DNA of 64,000 nt from Natronosalvus amylolyticus (GTDB taxonomy: Archaea; Halobacteriota; Halobacteria; Halobacteriales; Natrialbaceae), in contig NZ_CP101160.1 of assembly GCF_024298845.1 (NCBI RefSeq), positions 186,001-250,000 of the forward strand. The letters run 5' to 3'. The notes beneath the pieces were generated by a model. That model saw nothing but the letters and a program-made list of their open reading frames with translations, made no database searches and was not told the DNA's origin. Every line of letters begins with the position of its first letter. Within the stretch, counting starts at the first letter, position 1. The translations under genes were made by a program, and so were the position numbers. Below, piece by piece: positions 19,249-28,085 of the stretch.

Positions 19249-19364
19249 CTGAGAGAGCAACCCAAACCACCAGTACGCCGTCGCTGGTACAGTCGGTATC
19301 CCGATCCGTATCGACTCCCGGTTGTCGAGGCGGAGCAACATGGTTCCAACCTCGGTTTTATCGC

Positions 19365-20384
19365 TCAATCCGCACTCGAGCGACTCGCAAACGAGAACGG
19401 ACCGAGTCCATCTCGTCCATCGCGGACGAACGAGTGGCGGCCGGTGATGTAGGCGCTGCCCGTCACTTCCGGGGTCGTGACGGCATAGCCATCACGTTCT
19501 CGAGTCTCGAGCAGTCGACCGGTAAATCGGGTTCCGATGACGCTCTCGTAGGGATACGGTTCCTCGAGAGCGAGCTCGCCACGGTCGTAGAGCAGCGTCA
19601 TTTTCGCACAGGTGCCCGTGCCACAGGGCGAACGATCGACCTGCCCATTACCGAAGACGACGACGTTCCGGTCGACGCCCTCGGTACCGCCCCCGGGCTC
19701 GTAGAACTCGATGATCGACACATCTTCGGCGCGATCTGTAAACGGATTCGTGATCGTGTGTTCGGCGTTGAGTGCAGCTCGCAGGTCCATCCCGAGGTCG
19801 ACGAATGCGGGGACGTTTTCCGGGTCGACAGACAGGCCAACGTGCTCGACGTCGACGAGGCCGAAGAGGTTGCCGGCAGAGACGAGATCGACGGGAATCG
19901 TCGTTTCCCGACGTTCGACCGTGGTGGTCACCGTTTCGTAGACAAATGAGTCGACGTTTCGGATGGCCACGGATTCGACGTGCCCGTCAGCCACCGCGGG
20001 GGCCGTCCGGACTAAGCCGGCTGGGGTTTCGACCACGAGTTCGTCGGCCGCCTCGAGGCGGTCGGTTTCGATGAGCGCGGTGATCGCCCCCATCGTCCCG
20101 TGACCGCACATATCCAGATATCCCTGACTGTCCATGAAGAACAGGCCGAGGTCGGCCGCTGGGGTGGCGGGCTCGGTGGGGACCGCACCGAACATATCGT
20201 CGTGGCCGCGAGGTTCACACATGAGGAACTCCCGTAGCCAGTCGTACCTGTCGGCAAATCGATCACGCTGAGCCGGTACCGACAGCCCGTGCAGGTCGGT
20301 CTCGTCGTACCCGCTCAGGATGATTCGAGTCGGTTCACCTGCAGTGTGTGTATCGATGGTTTCGACTGTTGTGTTAGTGTGCAT
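19365..20384 (-). CDS. Proline racemase / 4-hydroxyproline epimerase family
   Basis: I start at the ATG at 20384 (MHTNTTVETIDTHTAGEPTR), which gives 339 residues, the normal family length. Both catalytic cysteines are present, in MCGHGTMG and in SPCGTGTCAK. This marks a two-Cys racemase/epimerase rather than the dehydratase branch, where the second Cys is Thr. The DMFGAV and GNLFG segments also fit. The enzyme would interconvert L- and D-proline or epimerise 4-hydroxyproline in the cytoplasm. It is the last gene of a minus-strand operon with an NSS-family transporter and its small subunit, so the transporter probably imports the substrate. Which substrate cannot be decided from sequence alone. 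Confidence 0.85.
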   Translation of the reverse strand: MHTNTTVETIDTHTAGEPTRIILSGYDETDLHGLSVPAQRDRFADRYDWLREFLMCEPRGHDDMFGAVPTEPATPAADLGLFFMDSQGYLDMCGHGTMGAITALIETDRLEAADELVVETPAGLVRTAPAVADGHVESVAIRNVDSFVYETVTTTVERRETTIPVDLVSAGNLFGLVDVEHVGLSVDPENVPAFVDLGMDLRAALNAEHTITNPFTDRAEDVSIIEFYEPGGGTEGVDRNVVVFGNGQVDRSPCGTGTCAKMTLLYDRGELALEEPYPYESVIGTRFTGRLLETRERDGYAVTTPEVTGSAYITGRHSFVRDGRDGLGPFSFASRSSAD

Positions 20385-20413
20385 GATGAAAGCTGGGGGA
20401 ACAAATGCCTCGG

Positions 20414-20731
20414 TTAGAGGCGCTCGAGCGACCGAATTTCTGACTCGCTCCAGTCGTAGAAGTGCTGGTCGGTCGACTCGAGGACCTCGACACACTCGTT
20501 GTACGACTCACGGGCTTGATCGACAAGTGGGTCGTCCGGGTTCGCCTCGATCCACGCTCGAAGGTCGGCCAGGGCTTTGGGCGAGTAGGTGTCGACTCGG
20601 TCCTGGTCCTCGAGCATCGCGGCTTTTCGGTCCTCCTGACGGAGGGTTCTGACGAGTGACCAGGTGGCGATGCCCCAGAACGCTGCGAGGGTGAACACCA
20701 GCATCGCGATGACAGCAGGTGTGAGCGCCAT
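20414..20731 (-). CDS. Small membrane subunit of NSS transporter
   Basis: The 105-residue protein has one N-terminal transmembrane helix (about residues 6-28) followed by an acidic, helical cytoplasmic part. Its ATG overlaps the stop of the symporter gene (ATGA), showing tight coupling. Many NSS transporters have a small partner of the MetS type encoded directly after them; this one is longer than the usual bacterial version. The role as partner is inferred from position and topology. Confidence 0.6.
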   Translation of the reverse strand: MALTPAVIAMLVFTLAAFWGIATWSLVRTLRQEDRKAAMLEDQDRVDTYSPKALADLRAWIEANPDDPLVDQARESYNECVEVLESTDQHFYDWSESEIRSLERL

Positions 20732-22191
20732 CAGTCATCACCTCCGGGGACGCCTGCTGTCTCCGGTGGTTGCCGGCCGTTGTCGACGATGGACATGATG
20801 ACGTAGCCGATGACGGGGAACGTCGCGAGGACGATCATCCCGCCGATCATCTCCTGGGTGCCCCACTGCTCGTAGGCGAAGTAGGCCATGATGAAAATCA
20901 TCACGGCGGGGATCACGTACTTGATGACGGGGTCCCACCACTTACCGACGTAGATGCCGGCGTTTTTGTTGACGGCGAGCAGTCGGATGCGCTCTGGCCC
21001 GACAACCCAGCCGATGACTCCGATGATTGCGAGTGTCGCGAGGGGCAGTCCCCAGTTCCCGAAGACGAAGTCGAGGTAATCGAGGATGTCTGCGGAGTAC
21101 GCACTCGGCAGTCCGAGGAGCCAGATAAGCCCACAGACGCCCAGAACGGTCTGCGTTCGATCGAATCGGGTTTCCTCGGCAAGCGTCGTGACGCTCACTT
21201 CGGTAATCAACAGCCCAGAGGTGAACGTCGCGAGGAAAAAGCCCACGAAGAACACGATGGCGACGAGGCCGCCGAGCGGAATCTCCGTGAAGACCTGGGC
21301 GAGCGAAATGAACGCGAGTCCGGCACCGGCATCGGGGTCCGCACCCACGGCGAAGACGATAGGGAAGATGGCGAGGGCGGCCAGGATCCCGATACTCGAC
21401 TCGCCGATAGCGGTGAAGACGCCACCGCCGAGTGGGACGTCGTCGTACTCGCGGAGATAGCTCCCGACCGTGAGGGCGATACCCCAGCCGAGCCCGGTCG
21501 AGAACAGTGCCTGACCGAGCGCCGTGATCCACGTCTCGCTATAGAAGAGGTACTCCCAGTCGACGCCGAAGGCGAAGGCGATTCCCTCGGTTGCGCCATC
21601 TAGCGTCAGTCCGCGAACCATCATCACGACCAGTGCGAGCACGAGCGCTGGCACGGCGAAGATGACAATTCGCTCGACACCGCGTCTGATACCGAGAATG
21701 AGGATTCCGGCGATCGATGCCATGACGACCGTGTGTAATCCGATCATCAGCGCCGAATTGGCGAAGAGGTCGCTCATGAACGGCCCGGCTTCGAAGCCGG
21801 TCGACGTGAACGTAAACAGCAGCGAGTGCACGGCGTAGTACAGCGTCCATCCGATCACCGGCGAGTAATAGGACATCAACGCGATGTTGACGAGCAAGAC
21901 GACGACACCGAGACCGACGAAGCCGCCAGGCCCGAGCACGTCCCGAAACGCCCCGATGACGCCTTTGTTCGTATACCGACCCAGGGCGACTTCCGCCATG
22001 AGCCCCGGGACTGCCAGTAAGAACAACAACACGAGGAACGCGAGGACGAACGCACCGCCGCCGTTTTCCCCCATGACGTACGGAAACCGCCAGATGTTTC
22101 CTGCGCCGACCATAGCGCCGATCATTGCCATCAGGAACCCGAATCGGGTTCCCCATTCCGCCCGTGAGGTTTTCGCATCAGCGGTACCCAT
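20731..22191 (-). CDS. NSS family sodium-dependent amino-acid symporter
   Basis: The start at 22191 (MGTADAKTSRAEW) is chosen because the NSS family begins this way just before TM1; the upstream extension of the frame is low-quality. The 486-residue protein has about 12 hydrophobic segments. The unwound TM1 signature GNIWRFPYVMGENGGGAF, which binds substrate and sodium, is intact. It should take up an amino acid together with sodium. The operon context with proline racemase/epimerase points to proline, hydroxyproline or D-amino acids. A palindrome overlaps its TATA-like sequence at 22225-22241. Confidence 0.88.
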   Translation of the reverse strand: MGTADAKTSRAEWGTRFGFLMAMIGAMVGAGNIWRFPYVMGENGGGAFVLAFLVLLFLLAVPGLMAEVALGRYTNKGVIGAFRDVLGPGGFVGLGVVVLLVNIALMSYYSPVIGWTLYYAVHSLLFTFTSTGFEAGPFMSDLFANSALMIGLHTVVMASIAGILILGIRRGVERIVIFAVPALVLALVVMMVRGLTLDGATEGIAFAFGVDWEYLFYSETWITALGQALFSTGLGWGIALTVGSYLREYDDVPLGGGVFTAIGESSIGILAALAIFPIVFAVGADPDAGAGLAFISLAQVFTEIPLGGLVAIVFFVGFFLATFTSGLLITEVSVTTLAEETRFDRTQTVLGVCGLIWLLGLPSAYSADILDYLDFVFGNWGLPLATLAIIGVIGWVVGPERIRLLAVNKNAGIYVGKWWDPVIKYVIPAVMIFIMAYFAYEQWGTQEMIGGMIVLATFPVIGYVIMSIVDNGRQPPETAGVPGGDD

Positions 22192-22224
22192 TGTGTGACT
22201 CTGTCTAACAGTGATGCTGCGTAC

Positions 22225-22241
22225 CTGTATATAGCATACAG
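22225..22241 (-). promoter_or_regulatory. TATA region with palindrome upstream of NSS gene
   Basis: CTGTAT-ATAGC-ATACAG is a 6-bp inverted repeat that contains the TATATA-like element (22229-22234) about 40 nt upstream of the NSS start. A repressor bound here would block promoter use. Confidence 0.35.
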
Positions 22242-22445
22242 TCCATGGTCGGGTGATGGTAGTGATAGTGGTCGAATGGCAGGTAGTGATAGAAGTTAAC
22301 GTAGGAGTGTAGCCGATGAAGAATCGGGACACACTGCCCACGGCGGGGATCAACTATCTCGAGGCAGCTACGATAATTCCTATAAATAGTCTCGAGCACC
22401 TCGTCAGCAGGAATTGTCATCATCTCGAGTGGAATCTGCACAACC

Positions 22446-22459
22446 CGTTTCCGGAAACG
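22446..22459. promoter_or_regulatory. 14-bp palindrome CGTTTCCGGAAACG, upstream of orc paralogue
   Basis: This perfect palindrome recurs base for base at 38691-38704 upstream of the PolB2 operon. It sits about 97 bp upstream of a second, promoter-proximal copy of its right half. TTTC/GAAA half-sites are scattered between the two copies. It is interpreted as an operator shared by the two loci. Confidence 0.7.
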
Positions 22460-22542
22460 TCTGTGGACGAAACAACTGAAACAGCGAAATATGCCGGTTA
22501 AACCGCTTCATGTCCTCGAAACCATTTCTCGAGTCGATTCTT

Positions 22543-22568
22543 TCCGGAAACGACCCAGTCACGCTTAT
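22543..22568 (+). promoter_or_regulatory. orc paralogue promoter: TCCGGAAACGAC-N8-GCTTAT
   Basis: TCCGGAAACGAC (22543-22554), 8 nt and GCTTAT (22563-22568) reproduce exactly the arrangement at 38771-38796. GCTTAT lies where a TATA element for a start at 22600 should be. The operator would overlap the BRE/TFB site, which suits repression or activation. Confidence 0.65.
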
Positions 22569-22599
22569 GGGGATTCCAACGCAAAGTCTCGATAACTCG

Positions 22600-23625
22600 A
22601 TGATCCGCGATGCTCGCGTCCTCCGTGCCGGGTTCGTCCCTCGAGAAGTCGAGCATCGCGACGCCGAGGTGAACCACCTCTCGGCCGTCCTCGAGCCGTT
22701 GACCGACGGCGAGCCGGCGGAGACAGCGCTCGTGACCGGGCCGAGTGGCGTCGGTAAAACCTGTGTGTCTCAGTTCGTCACCGAACGGCTGCGCGAGGAA
22801 CGCCTCGACGTCGAAGCCACCTACGTCAACTGCTGGCGCAACTACACCCGCTTTCGGACGCTGTATCAGATTCTCGACGACCTCGGCCAGAGCGTCGACG
22901 TCCATCGCCAGTCGACACCGCACGACGAACTCGTCGATCGACTCCAGCAGTTCGACGGAGCGCGACGAGTCATCATCCTCGACGAGGTCGACCAGCTCGA
23001 GGACCCGAGCATCCTCTATGACCTGCACACGCTCTCGCAGTTTGCCCTCATCTGCATCGCCAACGAGGAGGAGACGCTGTTCAGTCGCGTCGACGACCGG
23101 CTGGTAAGCCGCCTGCGCTCGAGCGAACACGTACGCATGGAGCGCTATCACAACGACCAGCTGTTCGACATTCTCGATGCCCGCGTAACGTGGGGTCTCG
23201 AACCGGACGTTATTACGGACGACCAGGTATACCGGATCGCCGACGCGGCTGCGGGCGATGCTCGTCTGGCGATCGGCATCCTCCGGACTGCAGCGGGCAA
23301 GGCCGACCGGGAGCAGTGCGAGCGGATTACGGACGATATCCTGCTCGAGGCGGCGACCGACGCTCGCGCAAGGATCAAACAAAAAAGTCTCGAGGCGCTG
23401 ACTCCACACCAGCGAGCCGTCTACGACGTCGTTCGCGACCACGGGCCGTTGAGCCCGAACGACATTCACGCCCGATACGCCGAGCACGTCGAGGACCCAC
23501 GAACGCACCGGACGGTCCGGACGTACCTCTCGAAGATGGAGCAGTACAACCTCCTCGAGAGCGACGGAACGAGCCGAGACCGAGTGTATTCGGTTCTCGA
23601 GGCGAACGATTCGTCGCCGTTTTGA
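22600..23625 (+). CDS. Small Orc1/Cdc6-family AAA+ protein, probable regulator
   Basis: The protein has an AAA+ core with Walker A GPSGVGKT (about residues 47-54), Walker B VIILDEVD (about 124-131), a sensor-2 segment GDARLAIGIL and a C-terminal winged helix (about 265-335). I prefer the ATG at 22600 (MIRDARVLRAGFVPREV, 341 aa), because related haloarchaeal proteins begin this way and the conserved promoter ends just before it; the frame allows 22510 or 22567. No origin-like repeats with G-strings or an AT-rich unwinding zone are seen nearby. It stands alone between a symporter and a redox operon. The operator it shares with the PolB2 operon suggests a transcription factor like Sulfolobus Orc1-2 rather than an initiator. 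Confidence 0.82.
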   Translation: MIRDARVLRAGFVPREVEHRDAEVNHLSAVLEPLTDGEPAETALVTGPSGVGKTCVSQFVTERLREERLDVEATYVNCWRNYTRFRTLYQILDDLGQSVDVHRQSTPHDELVDRLQQFDGARRVIILDEVDQLEDPSILYDLHTLSQFALICIANEEETLFSRVDDRLVSRLRSSEHVRMERYHNDQLFDILDARVTWGLEPDVITDDQVYRIADAAAGDARLAIGILRTAAGKADREQCERITDDILLEAATDARARIKQKSLEALTPHQRAVYDVVRDHGPLSPNDIHARYAEHVEDPRTHRTVRTYLSKMEQYNLLESDGTSRDRVYSVLEANDSSPF

Positions 23626-23758
23626 TGAGGCCGCTGCCGGGAAAACGACGTGCCCGATCTTCGACAGTCATTATCTCTCTCTCGAGACGTGCCTTCCGTA
23701 TACCGGTTTAAATAGTGAGTGCACAATAGGGTAGCTACGAAGTTCGTTCGTATACTAT

Positions 23759-25024
23759 TCACCCGGATGGGGTCGGTTCTTCTCTCTCGAGAACCGTGAT
23801 CTCCACAGCGTTTGGCTCGACGGCGTTCGCGGCGTACCCACCCTCGTTCCAGGGGAACTCGTCGCGCTCGAGTGCATCACGCCAGACGTCCGGATTGGAA
23901 ATCGTCCGCGGCTGCCGTCGATTCAGTTCGTCAGTCGCCCGCGACAGTAGGACGTGCTGTCCCGCCTCGGGCGCCCAGTCGTAGCGGAACAATCGCCACG
24001 CACCGGCGTACTCGGGTCCGAACAACTCGGCGTCGACCCAGGTCTCGCCACCGTCGACCGAGATCTCAACGCGCTCGATGGCATCATCACCCGCCCACGC
24101 GACACCCCGCACTTCGAGCGTGCCATCCGTTCGCGGGGTGACGGGCGACGCCCCATCGGGTACGCCGATTATCGACATCACGTTCGCGTCGAAGGTGTAC
24201 GGATGCTCGACTGCGTCCTCGAGTTGCTCCCACGTATCGACCGTGTCGATGTTCTCGAGTGGTTCCGGTTTGACCCCTTTGGGGTGAAGCCGGTAGGCGA
24301 CCTGTTGCCAGTAGGCGTGTTCGCCGGGGCGGTCGAGGGACCCCTCGGTCACCATCGAATCCGTGATCATGAGCTCTTCGACCCATTTTACGTTGTTGAC
24401 GCCGTACCAGCCGGGAACGATCAGTCGCACCGGATAGCCGTGTTCTCTCGGGAGCGGTTCGCCGTTCATTTCGTACGCCAGGATACAGTCGTCCAGCGCT
24501 TTCGTCAGCGGAATCGAGCGTGCGAACACGTCCTCTTCGTCAGACGGGTCACCTCCAATTGTGGTGAGCCACCTGTTCTCGGGCGAGTCGATGCTGTGTT
24601 TGCGGAGTATCGAACTGATCGGCACGCCGGTCCAGACGGCCGTAGCCGCGGCTTCGAATCCCCACTGCACGCTCCCCGTCTCGGGTCGGTGCTGGCCACG
24701 ACCGTTCCCCGCACACTCCATCGTGTGGGCGACCGCCACCGTCGGATACTTGGTTTTGATGTCGGCCATCGTGAGGTCCTCCTCGGCGTGCCCGGTGAGG
24801 GTCACGGTCCACTCATCGGACTCGATAGCCGGAATATCGTTTCGATGACAGACGAAGTGTTCCTCGATGGGTGTCACCCAGTTTGCAAAGGTACGTCGCT
24901 GGGCAGCGCCGACAACGGTGTATTTATCCGCTTCGTCTCGCGTCTCCGTTACGCCGCCGTCCTTCGCTTTCACGATGGTCTCGATCTCGTCGTGACGGTT
25001 CGTTCGTGGATGTTCAGTGACCAT
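23759..25024 (-). CDS. Sulfite oxidase-type molybdopterin oxidoreductase
   Basis: The 421-residue protein carries the sulfite-oxidase Mo-cofactor domain: HTMECAGNGR with the Mo-ligand Cys, then W.GVPIS..L and G.PLP.EHG.PVRLIVPGWYG, followed by the C-terminal Ig-like dimerisation domain (G.AW.GD..I..VE.S.DGG..W). No signal peptide or Tat motif is seen, so it is probably cytoplasmic. It would oxidise sulfite or a related substrate. It is the third gene of a minus-strand operon, 11 nt behind RibB, downstream of an FAD oxidase. The heme domain of animal sulfite oxidases is absent, so the electron acceptor is unknown. Confidence 0.85.
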   Translation of the reverse strand: MVTEHPRTNRHDEIETIVKAKDGGVTETRDEADKYTVVGAAQRRTFANWVTPIEEHFVCHRNDIPAIESDEWTVTLTGHAEEDLTMADIKTKYPTVAVAHTMECAGNGRGQHRPETGSVQWGFEAAATAVWTGVPISSILRKHSIDSPENRWLTTIGGDPSDEEDVFARSIPLTKALDDCILAYEMNGEPLPREHGYPVRLIVPGWYGVNNVKWVEELMITDSMVTEGSLDRPGEHAYWQQVAYRLHPKGVKPEPLENIDTVDTWEQLEDAVEHPYTFDANVMSIIGVPDGASPVTPRTDGTLEVRGVAWAGDDAIERVEISVDGGETWVDAELFGPEYAGAWRLFRYDWAPEAGQHVLLSRATDELNRRQPRTISNPDVWRDALERDEFPWNEGGYAANAVEPNAVEITVLEREEPTPSG

Positions 25025-25035
25025 GGATCTACTTG

Positions 25036-25737
25036 TTAGCCGAGTCCCTCGATGAGGTGCTCGCCGTCCACGTAGTGGAGATCGTTTCGAGCGGCGTACG
25101 CCTTCGCGGCTGACGGCGCAAGCGCTCGCCCCGTTTCGTCGTCGAGCATCTCACTGACTACCACAGCCGGCGGTAGCTCCGCAATCTCTGCCAACGTGAT
25201 GCCAAGTTCGGTATGTCCCTGCCGGTCGGACAGTAAGTCCGGCGCTGCACGCAGCAGGTGAACGTGGCCGGGCGTGCGAAACGTCGTCGAGAAGTCGATC
25301 GCTTTGGGACTCTCCGCGGCCGCTCCGATGGTGGCGATGGTGAGCGCTCGGTCCTCGTCGGTAATCCCCGTGTAGGTATCTCGGTGATTCACGGTGAGCG
25401 AGAACGACGAGCGCTCGTCGTACTCGAGTCTGTGGTTCGTCGTCGCAGGATGGGTCAGTGTCTCCTGGAGAAAGGGGAGGTCCCAGGCTCGAGCCACGCG
25501 GTCGGCTAGGGCGACGCAGATCAGACCACCGGCGTCGTTGCGAAGCCGCCTGACGCTGTCTGGGGTGACCTCCCGCGCCGGATAGACGAGATCCGTTTCG
25601 CCCTCTCGGTCTGCGTCGTCGTGAATCAACACGGGATCGCCCGAACGAAACGCCGTGATCACGGCAGCAAGGTTCACGGATGGCCGACGGCTCCTGACAC
25701 CGGTGGGGATGGGGTGATCGTTTCCGAAATAGCTCAT
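25036..25737 (-). CDS. ribB: 3,4-dihydroxy-2-butanone 4-phosphate synthase
   Basis: The 233-residue protein matches RibB, which makes the four-carbon unit of riboflavin from ribulose 5-phosphate. The conserved DREGETDL segment supplies acidic metal ligands; TPGHVHLLRA and GHTELG supply further active-site residues, and the length is right for archaea. Its ATG overlaps the stop of the upstream FAD oxidase gene by 4 bp, so the two are translationally coupled. Pairing flavin synthesis with a covalent flavoenzyme may secure cofactor supply, but I cannot tell whether this is the only ribB of the genome. Confidence 0.88.
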   Translation of the reverse strand: MSYFGNDHPIPTGVRSRRPSVNLAAVITAFRSGDPVLIHDDADREGETDLVYPAREVTPDSVRRLRNDAGGLICVALADRVARAWDLPFLQETLTHPATTNHRLEYDERSSFSLTVNHRDTYTGITDEDRALTIATIGAAAESPKAIDFSTTFRTPGHVHLLRAAPDLLSDRQGHTELGITLAEIAELPPAVVVSEMLDDETGRALAPSAAKAYAARNDLHYVDGEHLIEGLG

Positions 25738-27122
25738 GGTGCCGGCTCGATGTTTTGATTCACGTGGAAGAAGTTGTCGGGGTCGTACGTCGCCTTGACC
25801 TCCTGTAGCCGTTCGTAGTTGTCGCCGTAGGAAGCCTGGATCCGTTCGTCCCCTTCTTCCATCATGAAGTTGATGTACGAACCGCCGACCGTGTGCGGGT
25901 GGACCGCTTCCCAGTAGTCACGGGCCCAGTTGGTGATACGGTCGCGCTTGTACGGATCTGGGTCGACGCCGGCGATGACCATCGACCAGGTGGCGTCGCG
26001 GTGTGCCCAGGCGGTCTCGTCGTCGTCCACGCGGTCGACGGCTCCGTCGACGGGATACAGGTGCATCGTCGATTTTGGTGTCGGAACCGCGGCGAAGCGC
26101 TCGTGTTCGGCGATGGCTTCGTCGGTCAGCGTTTCCACGAGGTCGCCCTTCCAGTACCACTGATCGCCCGACGGGTAGAGGTCGTCGAACATACTCTGCA
26201 GTGCCGGGTACGGCATGGGGTCGACGTGTTCGAATAGTGGGTCGGCGATATCGCGCGCCGGTTGGATCACGTTATCGAACTCCTCTTCCGGGCCGAGATA
26301 GCACCACATGAGTCCACAGACCTTTTCGCCGTGAATTTCCGGTGGGAACGGGTCGCCCGGAACCTCGGCGATCAGATAGAAGGCGTAGACGTCCTCGGGG
26401 GCCTCGGTCAGCCAGTCTCGGTACCAGCGCATCGTGGTTTCGAGTTCGTCAAGGGGCCAGAACAACGGTCCGGCAACCACTGTCTCCACTGGATGTAACT
26501 GGAAATCGAAGGAAGTGACCACACCGAAGTTGCCGCCACCCCCGCGCAGCGCCCAGAACAGGTCGGGGTTTTCGTCTTCGCTCGCGTGTACCAGTCGGCC
26601 GTCAGCCAGGACGATGTCTGCGCCCAACAAGTTGTCAATCGAGAGTCCGTACTTACGAGTCAGATAACCGTGGCCGCCGCCGAGGGTCAGCCCGGCGACA
26701 CCGGTCGTAGAGATGACTCCGCTAACCGTCGCGAGCCCGAACTGATGTGTCGCGTGATCCACGTCGCCCCAGGTACTACCGGCTTCGACGGTCGCGGTCC
26801 TCGCGTCGGGATCGACGCGGATGCCGGTCATCTCCGACAGATCGATGACCAGGCCGTCATCGACCATTCCCAACCCGGCACCGTTGTGGCCACCACTGCA
26901 GATTGCCGTTTCGAGACCGTGTTCACGGCCAAAGGTGACTGCCTCGATGACGTCCGCGACGTTCGCACACCGAGCAATTAGTTGCGGGTGCTTGTCGATC
27001 ATCGCATTGTATATCGTTCGGGCGTCGTCAAACGCCGGTTCGTCGGCGTGTATCAGTTCGCCTCGGAGCGTTCCCTCGAGCTGTTCGATCTCCGCGTCGG
27101 TGTCTGCTGGTGTTGTTGCCAT
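25734..27122 (-). CDS. FAD-linked oxidase with berberine-bridge C-terminal motif
   Basis: The start at 27122 (MATTPADTDAEIEQL) gives 462 residues, typical of the family; the frame extends upstream without family features. An FAD-binding PCMH-type domain is at the N-terminus with SGGHN, whose His is the usual 8-alpha covalent flavin site, and GGGHGYL. The second covalent site of bicovalent berberine-bridge enzymes (a Cys in GxCPxV) is replaced here (TTGVAGL), so a single covalent link is expected. The C-terminus has the BBE motif YDPDNFFHVNQNI. The substrate, possibly a sugar or alcohol, is not predictable. It heads the operon with ribB and the sulfite-oxidase-like gene. Confidence 0.83.
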   Translation of the reverse strand: MATTPADTDAEIEQLEGTLRGELIHADEPAFDDARTIYNAMIDKHPQLIARCANVADVIEAVTFGREHGLETAICSGGHNGAGLGMVDDGLVIDLSEMTGIRVDPDARTATVEAGSTWGDVDHATHQFGLATVSGVISTTGVAGLTLGGGHGYLTRKYGLSIDNLLGADIVLADGRLVHASEDENPDLFWALRGGGGNFGVVTSFDFQLHPVETVVAGPLFWPLDELETTMRWYRDWLTEAPEDVYAFYLIAEVPGDPFPPEIHGEKVCGLMWCYLGPEEEFDNVIQPARDIADPLFEHVDPMPYPALQSMFDDLYPSGDQWYWKGDLVETLTDEAIAEHERFAAVPTPKSTMHLYPVDGAVDRVDDDETAWAHRDATWSMVIAGVDPDPYKRDRITNWARDYWEAVHPHTVGGSYINFMMEEGDERIQASYGDNYERLQEVKATYDPDNFFHVNQNIEPAP

Positions 27123-27374
27123 GGTTTTTCTCGCAGTTTTCGTTTCCAAGAACGGATCTGGCCGCTCGGAACTATGCCTCCTGTTACCAAGCGTTATCGT
27201 ATCGACAACTCTGCGGGTGAAATAGCCATCTGCTGACTTCTCGGCAACCGGTGACACCTGTGCAGATGCTGCAATGGGTTGCACGGGGGGTATCGGGTGG
27301 CCCTCGTACGGATCGGTTCTTTTTCGATTGGGGCCTCGAGTTTACACACCTAACGCGACGCAGTCCCACGAAAA

Positions 27375-27423
27375 TACAACCAAAAAGGGTTGTATTCGAA
27401 TAGTACAACCATATATGGTTGTA
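27375..27423. promoter_or_regulatory. Twin palindromic operators TACAACC-N6-GGTTGTA
   Basis: Two 20-bp palindromes with the same arms and a 6-nt centre lie at 27375-27394 and 27404-27423, centres 29 bp apart. The centre of the second is ATATAT and is placed about 27 nt before the ATG at 27441, so it doubles as the TATA element of a leaderless promoter. The downstream gene ends in a helix-turn-helix, which suggests autoregulation. Confidence 0.7.
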
Positions 27424-27440
27424 GAACGTACCACGACTGT

Positions 27441-28085
27441 ATGGCCACTTCGAACGGGACGGAACGGTACGTCATCCTCGCGGACGTGATCGACTCGTCT
27501 GCGATCGAGGAGCGATCCGAGTTCCGAACGGCTCTCTCGGCGTCTCTCGAGCGGGTGAACGACGAGTTCAGCGCGGACATCCACACGGATTTCGAGTTGC
27601 TCAAAGGTATCGACGAGTTCGGGGGCGTGCTCACGGACCTCTCGAGGGTGTACGAACTCATTGCGACGATTATCGAGGCATGTCACCCGACGATGGTTCG
27701 GTTCGCCGTTGCCGCCGGGCAGATCGACGTCGAACCGTCGAACGCAATCCACCAACTGGATGGGGAGGCGTTTCACCGCGCTGATAGGCTTCTCGCTGCC
27801 GTCGAAGCCGACGACCTCTACTGTTACGTCGACACTGGACGGCCGGTCGACACCCTGCTCGCGGTCAGCATGAACCTGTTGTTGTTACAGCGGGCGGGTT
27901 GGACACCACGACAGGCGGACGTCGTTCGTGCCTACGAACGCCACGGAACGCAAGCGGCGGCCGCGTCAGAACTCGGGGTTCGCCAGCAAGCGGTTTCGAA
28001 ATCCCTCCATCAGATCGATTATTTCCAAACGAAACGATTAAGAGATCATCTCCTGGATGTACTCCCAGTCATCTATGGGGAATGA
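27441..28085 (+). CDS. SatD-like protein with C-terminal helix-turn-helix
   Basis: The start at 27441 (MATSNGTERYVILADVIDSS) fits the TATA element at 27411 and gives 214 residues. The N-terminal block YVILADVIDSS and the overall plan match the SatD family. The C-terminus holds a helix-turn-helix in which T.AAAASELGVRQQAVSKSL is the recognition region. Two palindromes at the promoter are plausible binding sites for its own product. It overlaps the membrane-protein gene downstream, the usual partner of this family. The actual signal sensed is unknown. Confidence 0.68.
   Translation: MATSNGTERYVILADVIDSSAIEERSEFRTALSASLERVNDEFSADIHTDFELLKGIDEFGGVLTDLSRVYELIATIIEACHPTMVRFAVAAGQIDVEPSNAIHQLDGEAFHRADRLLAAVEADDLYCYVDTGRPVDTLLAVSMNLLLLQRAGWTPRQADVVRAYERHGTQAAAASELGVRQQAVSKSLHQIDYFQTKRLRDHLLDVLPVIYGE

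Noticed and set aside
22192-22599. Replication origin next to the Orc1/Cdc6 gene
   Set aside because: No origin-recognition repeats with a G-string, and no long AT-rich unwinding zone; the palindromes are better explained as operators because they recur at the PolB2 promoter.
23954-25039. 361-codon plus-strand frame opposite the sulfite-oxidase-like gene
   Set aside because: The minus strand has clear Mo-cofactor motifs; the plus frame is an antisense by-product of the GC bias.
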